From Pelodera strongyloides (lineage: Eukaryota > Nematoda > Chromadorea > Rhabditida > Rhabditidae), in NCBI GenBank assembly GCA_036852015.1, contig JAANDG010000351.1, positions 62,001-126,000 of the forward strand: a DNA stretch of 64,000 bases, in the 5' to 3' direction. The position numbers and the translations under genes were made by a program. Below the pieces are notes generated by a model. That model was given only the letters and a program-made list of their open reading frames with translations, made no database searches and was not told the DNA's origin. Of the stretch, positions 20,636 through 41,128 are shown piece after piece (position 1 is the stretch's first letter; every line of letters begins with the position of its first letter).

Positions 20636-21477
20636 TTGAAAAAGATGAAATTGCTGCACTTCCCAATCAACATGAAGATAATGAAAAGGCGTTTCTGAAA
20701 AAAGGACTTCGTTGGCTGAAATTAACGCCCAAAAGAGGCGGAAGCAGATGTTCTTGAAATTTTTAATTACACAATTAGGGGAATTGAAAACAAAAATATA
20801 TAACACATATCAACGAGATTGCAAATGGATAATTGTTTAATATGTTCTAGTATTTGCGTATTATATTGATGAAACTCCCGTTCACGTCTCTCCTATTCCT
20901 ATAGACATAGAACAAAATTGTTGCGCTGCTATATTATGGCACACTTTTGGCGGCATAAAATCTGTCATATTTCATTTACAATTAATTTCTTCTTAATTTT
21001 GAAGAAAAAGTGACAAAGAGAGATGATGGGAGGCATACGGAGAGAGAGAGGGAGATAGAGAGAGAGAGAGAAGATATGTAAAGTTCGAGAAAAAAAATGA
21101 TGGCAGGGAGGGAGAACTAGAGAGAAATAAAGAGAGAGAAAGAGAGAGATGAATGCTGAATAAAATAAATGCAAAATGTCTTCTAAGTGGCGTGAGAAGG
21201 CAAGAGACAGGAAACTGACAAATGGAGCACATGCACAGGAATGGACTGCACAAATGGGTCCCCTTTCTTTCTCAATTTGTATCTTTATTTCTTTTTCTTA
21301 CTCACTCCATTGCTCTCTCTCCGTCTCTCTCTCTCTCTCTCAAGCTGAAGCATGCTAAAATGCAAAACAATACTGCTTACATCAATGACTCCAAATTAGG
21401 CACCAGCTTCCAATCAATATTTATGTAGATACAAAAGTAAGTCGTGAACATACGAACGGAAAAAAGCATTGGCGACG
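20635..21477. other. intergenic DNA with GA/CT tracts
   Basis: (GA)n at about 21041-21072 and 21132-21150, (CT)n at about 21308-21341. No gene. Confidence 0.4.
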
Positions 21478-21590
21478 GTCCTGATTTTTTCGAGGAGAAG
21501 AACCATTTGGTGACCACATGGTGACCCCGTTCTGCCCGTTTTCTCGAACACCGTCGTCAACTGTCACCAAATGGTCATGGAAGATACGTT
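21478..21590 (-). repeat. family A fragment
   Basis: ACCATTTGGTGACCACATGGTGAC and ACTGTCACCAAATGGTCATGG words of the family without either terminus. Confidence 0.5.
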
Positions 21591-22131
21591 TTGGATGAAT
21601 CATATAAGCATGCAGTATGATCATTTTAGTAAGATCGTCTGAGTAGTCGTCTCAGGCGGCGATAGCCGCCTGGTAGTGAACAACATAAATGTAGTAAATG
21701 TAGCATTTATATAGGAAATACCCAGTCTGTTACCGTATATAACCGATTATTTTAAACAAATTTTTCAGGCGGCGGTCATGCGGATTTTGATTTGTGTGGG
21801 CAGGCAGGTGCTTCTATTTCTATAAATTAGTCGTTTTTTTTTGGTTAGATAGGTTGCTATATATTCTTATTGAATTTATAAACTGGCACAGTGCAATGTA
21901 ACTGTCTATAAATAGCGAATTACGTAATACATATACGTAAGTAGCTGAAACCTTTCTCCTAACTCTTGGTCCTGTATTACGTGGTATATCCAACGCGATT
22001 TAGGAAACGTGTGATGTCTAGGTTACGGTACATTACTGTTCATCTTTGAACATTTACACGTTTCTATCAGCATACGTACATACTTTTTAATTTCCGAATT
22101 TGTATCATATTTGGCAACTAGACATAATCAT
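21591..22131. other. AT-rich DNA without recognised features
   Basis: Short CAGGCGGCG words at about 21652 and 21768 are the only notable repeat. Confidence 0.35.
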
Positions 22132-22358
22132 ATAAGAAATGGGTGAACCCATTTGGTGGCGGTTCACTGGTTTTTGTGGGCCTGCCCGTTTGGGTTTGGT
22201 GACCAATTCGTGACCAACTGGTGATGACCAAGTTTTATCGAAAACTGTCATCAGATGGTCACGATCCAGTCACCAGATGGTTTTTACAGGTAAAACTATT
22301 TGGTGATCGGCCAACTACGGTTTTTCTGTGAACTCGGCAATTATTTCGTTTTCCTGTG
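22132..22358 (-). repeat. dispersed repeat family A, copy (near full length, reverse)
   Basis: Starts AAGAAATGGGTGAACCCATT and ends AATTATTTCGTTTTCCTGTG, the reverse complement of the copy at 10752, with matching interior words throughout. Confidence 0.72.
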
Positions 22359-23579
22359 AAAGAAGTATATGATTTCATCTGTAGTCTGCACAGCAAAATT
22401 CTTTGTGGAAAAACAACAGCACCACATCATTCATTAAATTTATTACACAAACAAGAAAACCACAATCAGTAAGAAAGAAAAAACATCGCAATCAATAAAA
22501 CGGAGTCATATAGGTTAGAGAAAACAAAGGCGCTGAAATTAGTAGGTAGCAGAAATATTATGATTCTTCAATTTATTGTCTTTTGACTTTGACACATTTG
22601 TATCTCAAAATAATACACAAAATAGAGCAAAATGGAAAATATATAAAAATGAGGAAAGCACTAAACTACTCGGTTGATAGAGCTAACTATCCACTAATAA
22701 ACAAGTATAGATGCCATACCCAGATGAATAAAAAAAAGAAATTTGAACGGATAGTGCTAGACTACCGTATTACAGATCGCGGCGGGACCGAGCCCGTTGG
22801 CACGCGGGGAGCAAAGCTTGGCCACATGCCAATTTATATATCACGAAAATATTATGGACTTTATATACAGGTGGTTGGTTAAATGGGGGCGGGGGATCGA
22901 AATTAAATATAATATGAAATGGTTATATATTTATGCACCGTATACTGGTCTCCTAAAAATAATAAAGAAAAACGCCGGGAATATGAGAAGTATTAAACGA
23001 TATCTGTTGGAAAGCGCCGTAAATACACGGAAATTATTTTCGGAAATACGGGAGGGTAGTCAGGGAGGCAATCAATAAAACATAAAAAAAATCAATAAAC
23101 TGCATGAAACACGAATAGGGTCTGCGCCCTGAAAGACAATAGGTATCTCCATTGTTGGGGAAGAAAGAAAGCACAAATGGGCAAAAAAAGGTCTCAGCAG
23201 GAAAGACACGCGACGCGTGTGAGCCCGCGGATAGGGGTTACGGTAGGCAATGTCTGACAAGAGACCAATAAATTATTACCGGAACCCCCTACTATGCAAA
23301 ATGTACAGAATTGGTGTGGATTAGTATAAAAAAATGAAGTAAATATTAAATTAGGCAGATTTGACACGATATTCAGGGCAGTGGGTGGATATCGACGAGC
23401 TAAAAATCACTCATCAGAAGGGAAAAAAATCAATATTAAACAATGATAATAATCAATAATCACAATGTCTCGACGTAGAACAATGAACCACACAAACACA
23501 CACAGAAACTGTACAATTATGTAGCAATTATATAGGGAGAGACGATTGACCGTAGACAGTGAAACGAGGTAAACCTTTT
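22359..23579. other. intergenic DNA, no recognised gene
   Basis: AT-rich; open + strand frames at 22583-23078 lack motifs or splice signals. AATCAATAA words recur at 22490, 23085 and 23450. Confidence 0.35.
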
Positions 23580-23632
23580 CTCGAAAACCGTCACCAAATG
23601 GTCGATTACCGGTCGCAAAATGGTTTTCCCCC
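23580..23632 (+). repeat. family A fragment
   Basis: TCTCGAAAACCGTCACCAAATGG and ACCGGTCGCAAAATGGTTTT match the family middle; about 50 bases only. Confidence 0.4.
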
Positions 23633-23907
23633 GCTTTCCGAAACTACGGTCAATAGTTCCTCGAAATGAAAGCGCTGTGATAAAAGAAAGTCCTAGAAAC
23701 GCAGAAAGTCCTATAAACATTGTAAGTGCATTTTCGGAAAGCAGTTCATAAATCGGAGATTATAGGATATGAATGTTGTGCGAACAATTCACAAACACTC
23801 TAGAAAGACAAGCTCGGAGCAGTAGGGCCTATGGATGTAGTATGTTGTTTGTAGTGAGGGTATGGGTGTGTAGTATGTAGCCTGTAGCTACAATTATCGA
23901 TTATCGA

Positions 23908-31443
<7,536 letters not shown>

Positions 31444-33293
31444 TCAATTTTATGTGTGCGTTCGTCTGGGTAGACACCAACGTCTAGATAAGGGGCGGGG
31501 GTACAGAGAGATCTGGTTGGCCGCTAGGGACACAGAGACCATAGGGCCCAGAGTGAGGGCGGAGCGAAAGACTATGACAACGACGGAGACGCAGAGCAAG
31601 ACTTCCTGGGTGAAGGACTAGACAATCGGCCAGAGACTACAGAAAGCGAGAGAGGGAGAGAAAGAATGATGGGTCCAGACATATCAACGAAATACTAGGA
31701 ACGGCAGGAGAGGTGGGGGGAAACTGATGACTTCAGACTTCCCGGGAACACTTCGAGGAAATTAGTCGAACCAAAGTTTAAAACATTCTGGTGATTATGA
31801 GTCAAGCAATTAGATTAAAGGTCAAGAACTTTAACGAGATAACGTAGGATTGACCAACTGACGTTCATAGGGAGCACTGGGTTTTTGGAATGGCTATTTT
31901 TTTACCCGACGATGGGAAAATACGCCGCATTTTGGAAACATTGACGTAGGAAGCCGGTAATGACTACAGACCAGTGATATCACAACGATCGTAAGTATAT
32001 GTACATGGCCAGTAAAACAGTGACAAGTGATAATAAAGAATTATGTTAGTAAATTAGACTTATCCAACTATCAAACCAATGTTAAGTCCAGCGGCAAAGA
32101 CGTAAAGCAAATGAGCCCGTTCTACGTACAAAGTTAAATTATTCTACTATCGAGAGGTATGGCACCTGGTTTTGGAAATATATACTGAAATTCAACATCC
32201 ACATATATTCTACGCAAATTTCAGTGCCCTTTTGTGCTACTTTCTATGAGAAATCTTAGGATATGGCTGAATTAGCACATCATGCAAAGGAGGCGAGCGC
32301 GTATTCCCAACCAAGAGGATCCACATTTCTGTGGGATTTAGTAGTCGCCAGATCAATTTGCATACGTAAGCCAGTTCAGTCCCCGGGCGGATTGAGGGGT
32401 GAATAGGAAAAAGGGTGGGTAGAATAGGCATCAGCTGATGTCCGAAATTGCCCTATGAGAGATCGGAGAAAAGTGGAGGTAGATGAAGCTCAGACAGTGG
32501 TCATTTGAAATCAGATACGATGAAAATTATGGAGATTTAGAGAAAGAGAGGAAGAGAGAGAGACGCACGCCCGTAGACCAATCACAATGGTGCAGATTGG
32601 TGTATGAAAAGAGAAAGAGACATGGGGAGAGAGAGAGGGAGAGAAAGAAAGAAATAACTCCAGTAAACGTGAACAAAATAAAGAAGGAACTTTGAAATAA
32701 GGAAATGATGAATTCATTTACGAAACTGACGTAAGGATTCCGTGAAACCACAAGGAAAGGAAAGAGGAAGTGAGAGAAAGAGAGATAGAGAGAGAAAGAT
32801 AGAGAGAGAGGAGAGAAAAAATCCTTATCCAAAACTCAACTAACCACTGCACAATTCCGTTTCAACATATTTACAATTTTAATGTGGTACATCACTTATA
32901 CACGTTATTCTGTGAATTTTCTAATCTTTATCTAAGTCAAATGAGTAAATAAATTTTATTAAAATAAAAACCTGCTAAAACCTTGATTGTATTAATCCGC
33001 TAATAGGGACAATTCGTCGTAACGTGGGCAGTTTATTTATCAAAAGTATATTAGAGAATGGGGGTGGAATAGTTGAATAAGATTAGTAGGACACAATGCA
33101 ACTACATAAAATAGAGTGATATATACATAATAACATAATACAAGAAAATCAGCGGCGGATATTCCGCGAAGCATATAGTATTAGAGCAAAATTGAATTTC
33201 AACGAATATCAAGATTATTCAAGGAAGTAGAAACTATTTCAACTATAACTAGAAACTAAAGTGCATGCAAATTAGAACATAATTCATACATAA
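31444..33293. other. region upstream of NLK exon 1
   Basis: Probable promoter and 5' flank of NLK. No clear TATA box or CpG-rich patch. GA-rich tracts at 31640-31665, 32535-32650 and 32770-32820. No gene recognised. Confidence 0.4.
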
Positions 33294-33418
33294 CACAGGA
33301 AAACGAAATAATTGCCGAAAAGAAAATGTCGTTGGCCTATCACCAAATGGTTTTTACCGGAAAAGTCATACGGTGACTGGTTCGCGACCATTTGGTGACC
33401 AGTTGATGACGGTCCTTC
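33294..33418 (+). repeat. family A copy, 3' truncated
   Basis: CACAGGAAAACGAAATAATTG start, then CACCAAATGGTTTTTACCGGAAA and TTTGGTGACCAGTTGATGACGG; ends halfway through the family consensus. Confidence 0.65.
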
Positions 33419-36400
33419 CTACTAACAGGGGTATAAATTATGAATTATAGAAATTAAGAATATCAAATTATATTGGCCCGAATATAAAAATAAAATGAAT
33501 ATGAATTAAACCATCAGGTCGCCTTCCATTTCAAAGGTGTTCACCCGGGGGAATGGTCCGGGGCTTCCCAGTGGTGGGATGGGTGTTGGGAACCGGAAGC
33601 AAGGATTGGGATCTCCCGGTCAAAGGGAGAGAGATAGAGAGGGAGAGGGAGGGAAAAGTGTCCCAAAGGGGGAAGTTCTCCCGCCCAAGAATAGACACAT
33701 TGAAAGAGGCGATCACCTCAAGAGGCAGCGGACGACGCGGAACGGAAGCGCAATAGCAAATAGAAGAATGCAAAGAGACCAAAGGGAATTGAATGGGGAA
33801 TGGGAGGGGAAGGTCAGGGAGGAAGTACAAATTGGGGAAGTTCGGAAGTTGTTTTTATGGATACTGTAGGGAGACGAGAATACGGTAGGGGGGATGAATA
33901 CGGTGCGTGTGCTTGTGTATGTATGTGTATGTGTGAATGAGTGTGTGTATGTGTGATAATGCTGTTGTATGGGAGGGGGAGGTAATTAAGGTACCTTACG
34001 GAAGGTAAGGCAGAAGGCACCTTACGGAAGGTAAGGTAAGGTGACTTTAGTGATAACTGTTGACAACTGATTGTGAGTTTATAATTGCAAAATATTATTG
34101 TGAGTGAAGAAATGAGCAGAACTTAGGAAATATGATGTAAGATTACCCAAAAAAACATATCCTACCCCACCGTTGAGAGCAATTCACGCCACCGATCGGG
34201 AAAATAAAAAGAATCGAAAAAGTTAATGTAACGTGTTCGGAAAGCTTCTCCTTCAGTGTATATGACTGAGTTTAGCATCAAGTATAGATACAGAGAGGGA
34301 GAGAGAGAGATACAGAGAGAGTTACAGAGAGAGAGATACGGAGAGAGAAAGAGAGAGAGAGACTGACACGAGGGGCGAAATTGGTATGGGAACGAACCGG
34401 TCCCACTCTTCGCATGCACGCCCAAAGCGCCGAGGGCTTACAACATAGAGACCGACAATGGGGTGGACAAACAGACGCACAGACACACATAACGCACATA
34501 CAGACAAACGTACATACAGACATATCCAAATGTAAATGGGAACGCGAGCGCGCGGGTGAATAGGCCTAGACTATCTACTATCTACGTCACGACTACGACC
34601 GCACACTATGCACGAGCTGGAAATTGAATTACAAACATAACGGACAGAGTAGCGTCGCGTACTCTAGAAGATTGCTACCAAATACAGAGAGAGTCAGCGA
34701 ATTCATATAATTGTATGATGACGCAAAGCTAGGAAAGAATCAGAGTGTAAGTAGTGGAGGAAGCTAAACAGTTAACGTATACAGTAATAAGAATGATGAC
34801 AATAGTTAAACACTGAATTGAGCAAGTTGAATAAATCACATATAGAACGGTGAATAGTACAGTCGCGTTGTTAATCTACGTCTACAAGGGCTGGCGATCA
34901 TTGTACAAACAGTGCAAGCGCTGTGTTCAAAAGCGGGAGGCTGGAAACTAAAAATAGCGCATTTGCGGGCATGCTAAAAGCATGATATGCCTAACAAAAC
35001 ACTATAGATAGAGGAATACAGAATGCATATACAACAATACAAGAGTAAAAAAAAAGATAGGGGGAGCATGATAATAAAAACATCGAATGGGCAAGGGGTA
35101 ACGGGTTTATTATCGTTTTATGTGAACAACAGTATAACATGTAAGCGACAAAGGTGAATGCTAAACACTGCGGCGTGACAAAGACACTTATGCGTTAGAT
35201 AATGTTTAGACATAAGAATAGCTGAAGGGGTTTCGAGTTGAGGAAAAATGATAACAATAAGAGGGAATTCTTATGTCATGAACTTGCATACACGAACAGT
35301 TTATGACAATGACAAACAGGTGAGAATGACAGACAGACAATGATAGGATAATTGTGAGTAACAGTTTAGCACTTAAAGTGGTGGATTAACCATAATAAGA
35401 TTAAGGAGATAAATATTAGTGCACAAGATAGGTTCTACAATGCATTTCTCATATCGAAATCCAGGTTCTAGTGTGAGTTCCAAGTTCCTAAGGTCTAAGT
35501 TTCTACAGCCCGGCGTGTGTATGACTGCGGGTAAGGGGTGTGCTCAGCTGGATGCCCCGGAGGGCATTCCAGGCTCCGTGGTTCGATAGCGCGCAGACAG
35601 CGCTGAAAACGAGTAGGGTGGTTGGACGAAAGCGTGAAGCGCCGCCACTCAGCTGAGCGCTACGCGCCGCGCGCACTAAAACGATCAAAGTGCATAGCAG
35701 TGTCTTGTGACCTGAGGGGGAGAGCTGGTAACGTTCTGGTTACGCCAACGTCGTTCAGGCCGGTAACAGGTCTGCTATGGGGGAACGACGACGACAAGAA
35801 CTGGGGGAAGGGAAGGCTCGGAAGTAATTAGATTTAGGTTCCACGAATGGCAGGCTTCTTCTAGGATTGGCTACAAACTACATACTACAGACTATAGCTA
35901 TAGAGTGTAGAATGCAGACTATAGGCTTTACACCAAAGGGAAGCAAGCATAGACTACGCGACGCTCCAGCTAACATTTGCATATCGATTATGTGTGCGTC
36001 TGTGGAATTTGCACAATGGTCAGCTGTCGAGCCGCCGGCGAACGATTTTAAGCGCCTCCGGTCGGCGCACGGAAATTTAGCGACAGAGGGGGTTGGTAGT
36101 GTGAGAGCGGAAATCCTAGGAAATAGATATAGGATAGCATGATTAGACCAAGAAATTGAACATTTGCATATGCGCTAGTACTGTAACGAACATACCTACA
36201 TACAAACTGACAAACCTATGTCGTTAGTTACCCCAAACGAGATAGTCTTGGTTCATGTAATATGCAATAGACATGGCAAGACAGAAAGCATAAGCAAAAA
36301 AAGCAAAGGCAATTCCTGCGTGATGTAGGTGTATAGAGGGCTGGTGCTTCAGGCCTGCAGGTTGTAAGGCGCGTATAAAGGGGGAGAGAGGGGAAGCCTG

Positions 36401-38098
36401 CATGCATTGTAGGACTAGAACCTGCTCCGCACAGTCTGACAAACATACAACGTATAGAGGGGGGACAGGCAAGCACGCACGTATATACAAAACTGTGCTC
36501 ACTGTATTATATATGAAAAGCACACACATACAAATAGTCATATATATTGAGAAAGGCTTCATCGATTATTGATCATTTCTTTACTACATAAAAGGGTGAC
36601 GTAGGCGACGTCTTACGGTAGATGTCTTGAGCCGAAAAGGAATTTGCATATAAAAATTTCAATATATACAAATTTCGGCGGTGCAGCTTACTACGGTATA
36701 GTAATCAGCGCTAAGTAAAGGACTCAAAGAAGATTCTACACCAACATCCCTGCACATAAACTACATCGGAAAACAACACCTAGGCAGACTAGACTTATTC
36801 CGAAAAAGGACAAAATTCTAAAAAAAGGATCGAAAATCATCGAGAAGGAGGCGGCTAGACGGCGTTTCGTGTTTTTCTCTAAAAAGATTACCCATTTCCT
36901 TTTCTCTCTCTCCCTCTCTGTCCCTCTCTCTCTCCCTCTCTCTCTCCGAAATAACAAAGTGAGTAGCAAAAACATTTGGGTACCAAAAACGACAATGGCC
37001 AATAGGAACAAAAACAAAGTGTTTGTATAGACTCGCAGACATGTTTTGTTTTGCACGTACTGTGCTCAGAGTTGATTAAATTTTTAAATTGATTACAGTC
37101 TATAGTACGTGTGATCTTAATGAGTCTCGCCATCTATCTATGCGTGTTTTTGGGGTAAAGTGTATACCCTTGTGGGGTAAAACAACACTGTGGGGGTAGA
37201 GTACACTCAAATGCTTGAAGTTTTTGCTGATTATGAAAATGGTACCTAACCAAACTGTTATTAGTAAATACTACTTTAAACTAGGGATAAAGTACATGGA
37301 GAAATACATGCGACCAAAGCAAAGAGTATTGGAAACTGGAAACTATACTATCGAGAGGCCCGGCGGCGTTTTAGGGTGTGGGGTGTGCATGGGCCAGCGT
37401 AGAGAGAGAGCTGGGGAAAGATATATTCCCTTTCTCTCTCTTACCATTCAGAGAGAGAGAGTGATAGAGAGAGAGGGAGAGGGATAGAGAGAGAGGGACT
37501 CTGGGCACCATGGCCAATGCATGTGTGCGTATATAAGTGTACAATCGGGGGCCCACTACGTCGATATAGGATGCGTAGAGAGAAGGGAGGTATGTCGTAT
37601 TGCTTAGGAAACTATGGGGAATCCTAAGAGAAGAACGGAAAACCACATAACTCACTAGGGAATTAGGTTGGGAGAACGTTTTACTTAGAACGGGAAGACT
37701 GGAATGAAAAAGACCAACAAACAAATAGAAAAGATGGTAGTATAGCATGGAACCTAGGATTCTTATGCCATGGAAGTAGTTAGTGTTAAGTCCTTATATT
37801 GTTATCCATGTCTGGAAGGTTATTATAATGTTATTATGGTGACTGGACATAATTTAGACATAGTGAACTCATTAGCCTAATAAAACGATCAAAAACATAT
37901 TACATAATACAAAAAAATTCTGGAACAAAGGTAAAAAGGAAACAAAACAAAGGTAATAGAATAGAGTAGTATTCAATAATAATAAAAACATATTATTGAA
38001 TAGAACGGCATATAAACAAGTGACAATCCAAGGAACCAAGTGAGCATTTTTACATAATACGACAATAACTCATCGCATACATACAAGTTGTGGGGTTT
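33419..38098. other. repeat-rich intergenic or intronic DNA
   Basis: No supported gene. Contains GA-rich tracts (33620-33655, 34294-34364, 37440-37499), a CT tract (36899-36948), a doubled CACCTTACGGAAGGTAAGG motif (33990-34042) and a GC-rich patch at 35510-35820. A minus-strand frame at 36224-36562 encodes two hydrophobic stretches but has no other support. Confidence 0.4.
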
Positions 38099-38246
38099 TT
38101 AAAGCGGTATAACATCCGATTTTGGAAACATATGCTGGAATTCCAATGGTATTTGCAAATAACTGCGCGAGTGGCTTATTCTAATTATTTTCACTTGAGT
38201 CTTATGGGAATGCTTGTCCATCTTTCAAAAAACCGGCTCGTTTTAA
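38099..38246. repeat. diverged TTAA MITE related to family B
   Basis: TTAA at 38099-38102 and 38243-38246; AAAGCGGTATAACATCCG at the left and CAAAAAACCGGCTCG at the right recall the family B ends, but the interior is different and shorter. Confidence 0.5.
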
Positions 38247-38550
38247 TCCACCAGATTTTGCTCTAGAACTTCGAATTTTGACCTAAGCCAACAGTCTTTA
38301 GCCTTTAGCCTAACCACATACATATTGACGTAAACATGTAGCTTACAGAAAACAAAGCGGGGTGGTTCGTTAAAATTTTTCTGGTGACATCGACAACCTT
38401 GAACAGGGAGGGCAAATGTGTTATTGGTTGGTACCGAGTAACACCCCGAGGCCGGGGACAAACTCCCGGGAAGAGAGGTTATGAGAATAGATGGAATATT
38501 AGGAAGTTGCACATACACAACAAACTTTTATAAATAACAACAACAGAGAA

Positions 38551-38583
<33 letters not shown>

Positions 38584-38817
38584 TGGAGAGAGAATAAAGA
38601 GCAAAAACTATGTGCATATTCTAACATGATGACTATGCAGCAATGTTTGGTCGTTTGTGAGCATTTTTGGACTTAGGGTTGCCGTTGATTAATGGCAAAT
38701 ATTAATCTATAAACAATGTTACGCGACGTCAAACATTACCGTAATCAAAGTTACGAACCTGATGTTTGTAAATAAGGCTGCTCACCAGAGGATATAATTT
38801 CTAGATATAAGGAATAA
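38247..38817. other. non-coding spacer with (GA)n
   Basis: (GA)n at about 38544-38594; otherwise nothing recognised. Confidence 0.4.
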
Positions 38818-38962
38818 CATAGGAAGTGGGTGAACCCACTTGGTGACTGTTCACTGTTTTTTTCGTGGGCCTGCCCATTTGGTGACCAACTCGTTACCAA
38901 CTTCCACAGAAAACCGCCATCAGTTGGTCACCAAATGGGCACTTACCTGTCACGAACCAGTC
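38818..38962 (-). repeat. family A copy, truncated, reverse
   Basis: Opens CATAGGAAGTGGGTGAACCC and contains CGTGGGCCTGCCCATTTGGTG and GGTCACCAAATGGGCA; breaks off after GTCACGAACCAGTCA. Confidence 0.65.
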
Positions 38963-39723
38963 AATGTAAAACCTATAAGAACTGTCAGAATCAGAATATA
39001 AGTATAGAAGGACTAGAGTTTTCCGAAATTTTTGAATTCTTTTCTTATCGCAACTGATGAAAACACGAACAATATAAGGTGGTGTCATTCCGGCAACTGA
39101 TAGTGGACTTAACACTGAAGTCATAAAAAGTACAGGAAACTTAAAATAAATTCTGAATACATTATTGTGATAGTTAACAATTATGCCGAGGCTATACTCT
39201 CAATTTTGCAATAAACCAAAAGTAACACAATTAGATAAGCACAGAACACTAACTACCGATAAAAAATATGGAAAATCGAGGGGTAAACCACCAAAAAAAA
39301 AGAGGATTTAATACGAACACTGGTACAAAAAGGGCTAATTTCCCAAGACACAACACAAAGCATGCTAGTAGAAAAGGGTGGCACTGGTGCAAAAATGGTT
39401 TGAGAATGGTGTATGCTGGGAGGCTGGTAGAAGGCGTCTGTATGGGTATAGAGTACTAAGGGTACCAAGGGGTAGAGGTCAAACCGCCGGGAGGGGGGGA
39501 GATGGATGTTGGCGTGCCATTCAGTGACTGGTTCACTGGGGTCACCTACCATTTGCCACCCCGCGAAATCACCGCCCCGAGCAGAGACGGGTAGAGAGGG
39601 TGATAGAGAGGGTAGAATAGAGAGAAGCAGACAGGAAAGATTAGGGAGGGAAATGGTACCAACAGATCACAGGTAGCAGCAGATCATCAGGTCAATCACG
39701 GTACCAAAACAACAACTGGAATA
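38963..39723. other. non-coding DNA
   Basis: No feature recognised beyond short GA-rich stretches near 39600. Confidence 0.35.
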
Positions 39724-39811
39724 GTAGAGAGAGAGAGGGAGCGAGAGAGAGAGAGAGAGAGCAAGCGAGAGAGAGAGAGAGAGAGAGAGCGCGAGAGAGA
39801 GAGAGAGAGAT
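39724..39811 (+). repeat. (GA)n microsatellite with GCGA interruptions
   Basis: About 88 bases, ending next to the TGCGAATTCGCA cluster. Confidence 0.85.
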
Positions 39812-39838
39812 AAGCCACTGAAAGCTCTGTTAATGGAT

Positions 39839-40130
39839 TGCGAATTCGCACCGGAAAAGTGGGCTGTGCGAATTCGCACAGCAAACTTTCCAAATTCGCA
39901 ACGGCAAAATACCCGGTGCGAATTCGCAGACTCTCATGTAATCTGCGAATTCGCACCGAAAAACGCAAAAACAACTTTTCACACTCTTCACCCTCTCCGC
40001 AGTGCCTGCTCTCTCGCCTAGGATTTTGCACTGCGAATTCGCACCGGAAATACTGCGAATTCGCAGAGCAAGAAATCCAAAAAGAATTCCAAGAGAATTC
40101 TTTTTGGTTTTCTTCCGGTGCGAATTCGCA
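39839..40130. repeat. cluster of the palindrome TGCGAATTCGCA
   Basis: Seven perfect copies of the 12-base palindrome (39839, 39867, 39917, 39944, 40032, 40054, 40119) plus a partial one at 39892, most with CCGG on one side. The spacing is irregular (28 to 88 bases). The right part also has AAAGAATTC/GAATTCTTT. Not a simple tandem repeat; it could be a multi-hairpin MITE or a binding-site array. Confidence 0.8.
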
Positions 40131-40408
40131 GAACAACATCCTAGAGGTACAAACAATGTGCAGATTATGAGAAGAAGCCACCGGACAAGGATCAACATAA
40201 AACCTTGGCACGTCTAGACGTTACGCGACAATACCGTTGATACTGTGACACAAAAAGTGGCTAAGTGATACACAGCCGTGGAGAACTTGGCAATTTATGT
40301 ATTTATGTGCTAATCTATGTGTATGGCTCGTTTCAAAAAAAAAAACATTTAAGCGAATAAATACAGTAACCAAAGGAATAAAAGCAATTAGGCCGCAAAG
40401 ATCTCTAC

Positions 40409-40520
40409 TTGACTGGATTTCGAAGATGACTAGACGTGTGCGTCGCTGTCCGGGTCCGGGTGTTTGCTTATGGCACTGTGACGACACAGCTAGCCCTTCC
40501 GTGTTACTCGGAGAGCTCAC
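40409..40520 (-). CDS. coding-like patch, possible alternative upstream exon
   Basis: Minus strand reads SSPSNTEGLAVSSQCHKQ and TPGPGQRRTRLVIFEIQS, ending TCA A before a GTAGAG donor (phase 1). GC-richer than flanks. Its start is undefined: a frame with an ATG just upstream is different. The phase would fit NLK exon 2, about 9.3 kb downstream. Weak. Confidence 0.2.
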
Positions 40521-40946
40521 GTGCTCATGCCATAAATCAATGACTAATTAGCATATATAATATACAACTACTTGGTGTAGTTAGAATATACAACACTATC
40601 TCTAACTACATTTACCACCATTTAGAGAAGATGATTGCGCTAATCGAATCGATTATGCGGCAAACGATTAGACTACTACAAACGACTAATTAGAATATAC
40701 AACACCATCTACACAGCAGAAAATTAAGGAAATCGATAATGAAAGAATCTCTACTACAGTATGACTATCTACATTTTTCAATTAGCATAATTCTAAACGT
40801 AAATGCGCAGGTCGAAGATCATAGCATTTAGAATACACTGATAACCAGAGTCAGGAATCATCGATCAAAATTGATATCAGATTAAAGATTATGCAAACTC
40901 AACGAAAACAAGACCTTTAGAAAACAATATGTTATGTTTGTTGGAT
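40521..40946. other. AT-rich DNA without recognised features
   Basis: ATTAGAATATACAACAC.ATCT occurs twice (about 40579 and 40689). Confidence 0.35.
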
Positions 40947-41128
40947 TTAAAGCGAAATACCGGCCGGTTTTTGAAACACATTGAGTACACCTGCATGGTT
41001 ATGCAGCTTATGCAAATGAACATAAATTAGAATAAAAATTCGAGCTAAAGTCGAGCAAATTAGTAAAAATATGTAAGAACTCAGTTGTCCATGATGTGTT
41101 TCAAAAACCGGCCGACAGTTTGCTTTAA
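40947..41128 (+). repeat. TTAA MITE family B, copy at 41 kb (good reference copy)
   Basis: TTAA at 40947-40950 and 41125-41128; left end AGCGAAATACCGGCCGG, TTTTTGAAAC, interior CTTATGCAAATGAACATAAA and TCGAGCTAAA, right end CCGGCCGACAGTTTGCT. Confidence 0.82.

Noticed and set aside
22583..23078. Overlapping plus-strand ORFs as a gene
   Set aside because: AT-rich frames without motif, splice borders or an ATG in good context.
36224..36562. 112-codon minus-strand frame with two hydrophobic stretches
   Set aside because: No ATG context, codon or splice support and no recognised membrane family; hydrophobic runs arise easily from AT-rich DNA.
39839..40130. CRISPR-like array
   Set aside because: The repeats are 12-bp palindromes with irregular spacing in a eukaryotic genome; no direct repeat-spacer pattern.
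39667..40211. Long minus-strand open frame with Ser-Leu runs
   Set aside because: It is created by a (GA)n tract and the TGCGAATTCGCA array; no splice signals or domain. The same reasoning removes the other SLSL/RERE frames in the window.
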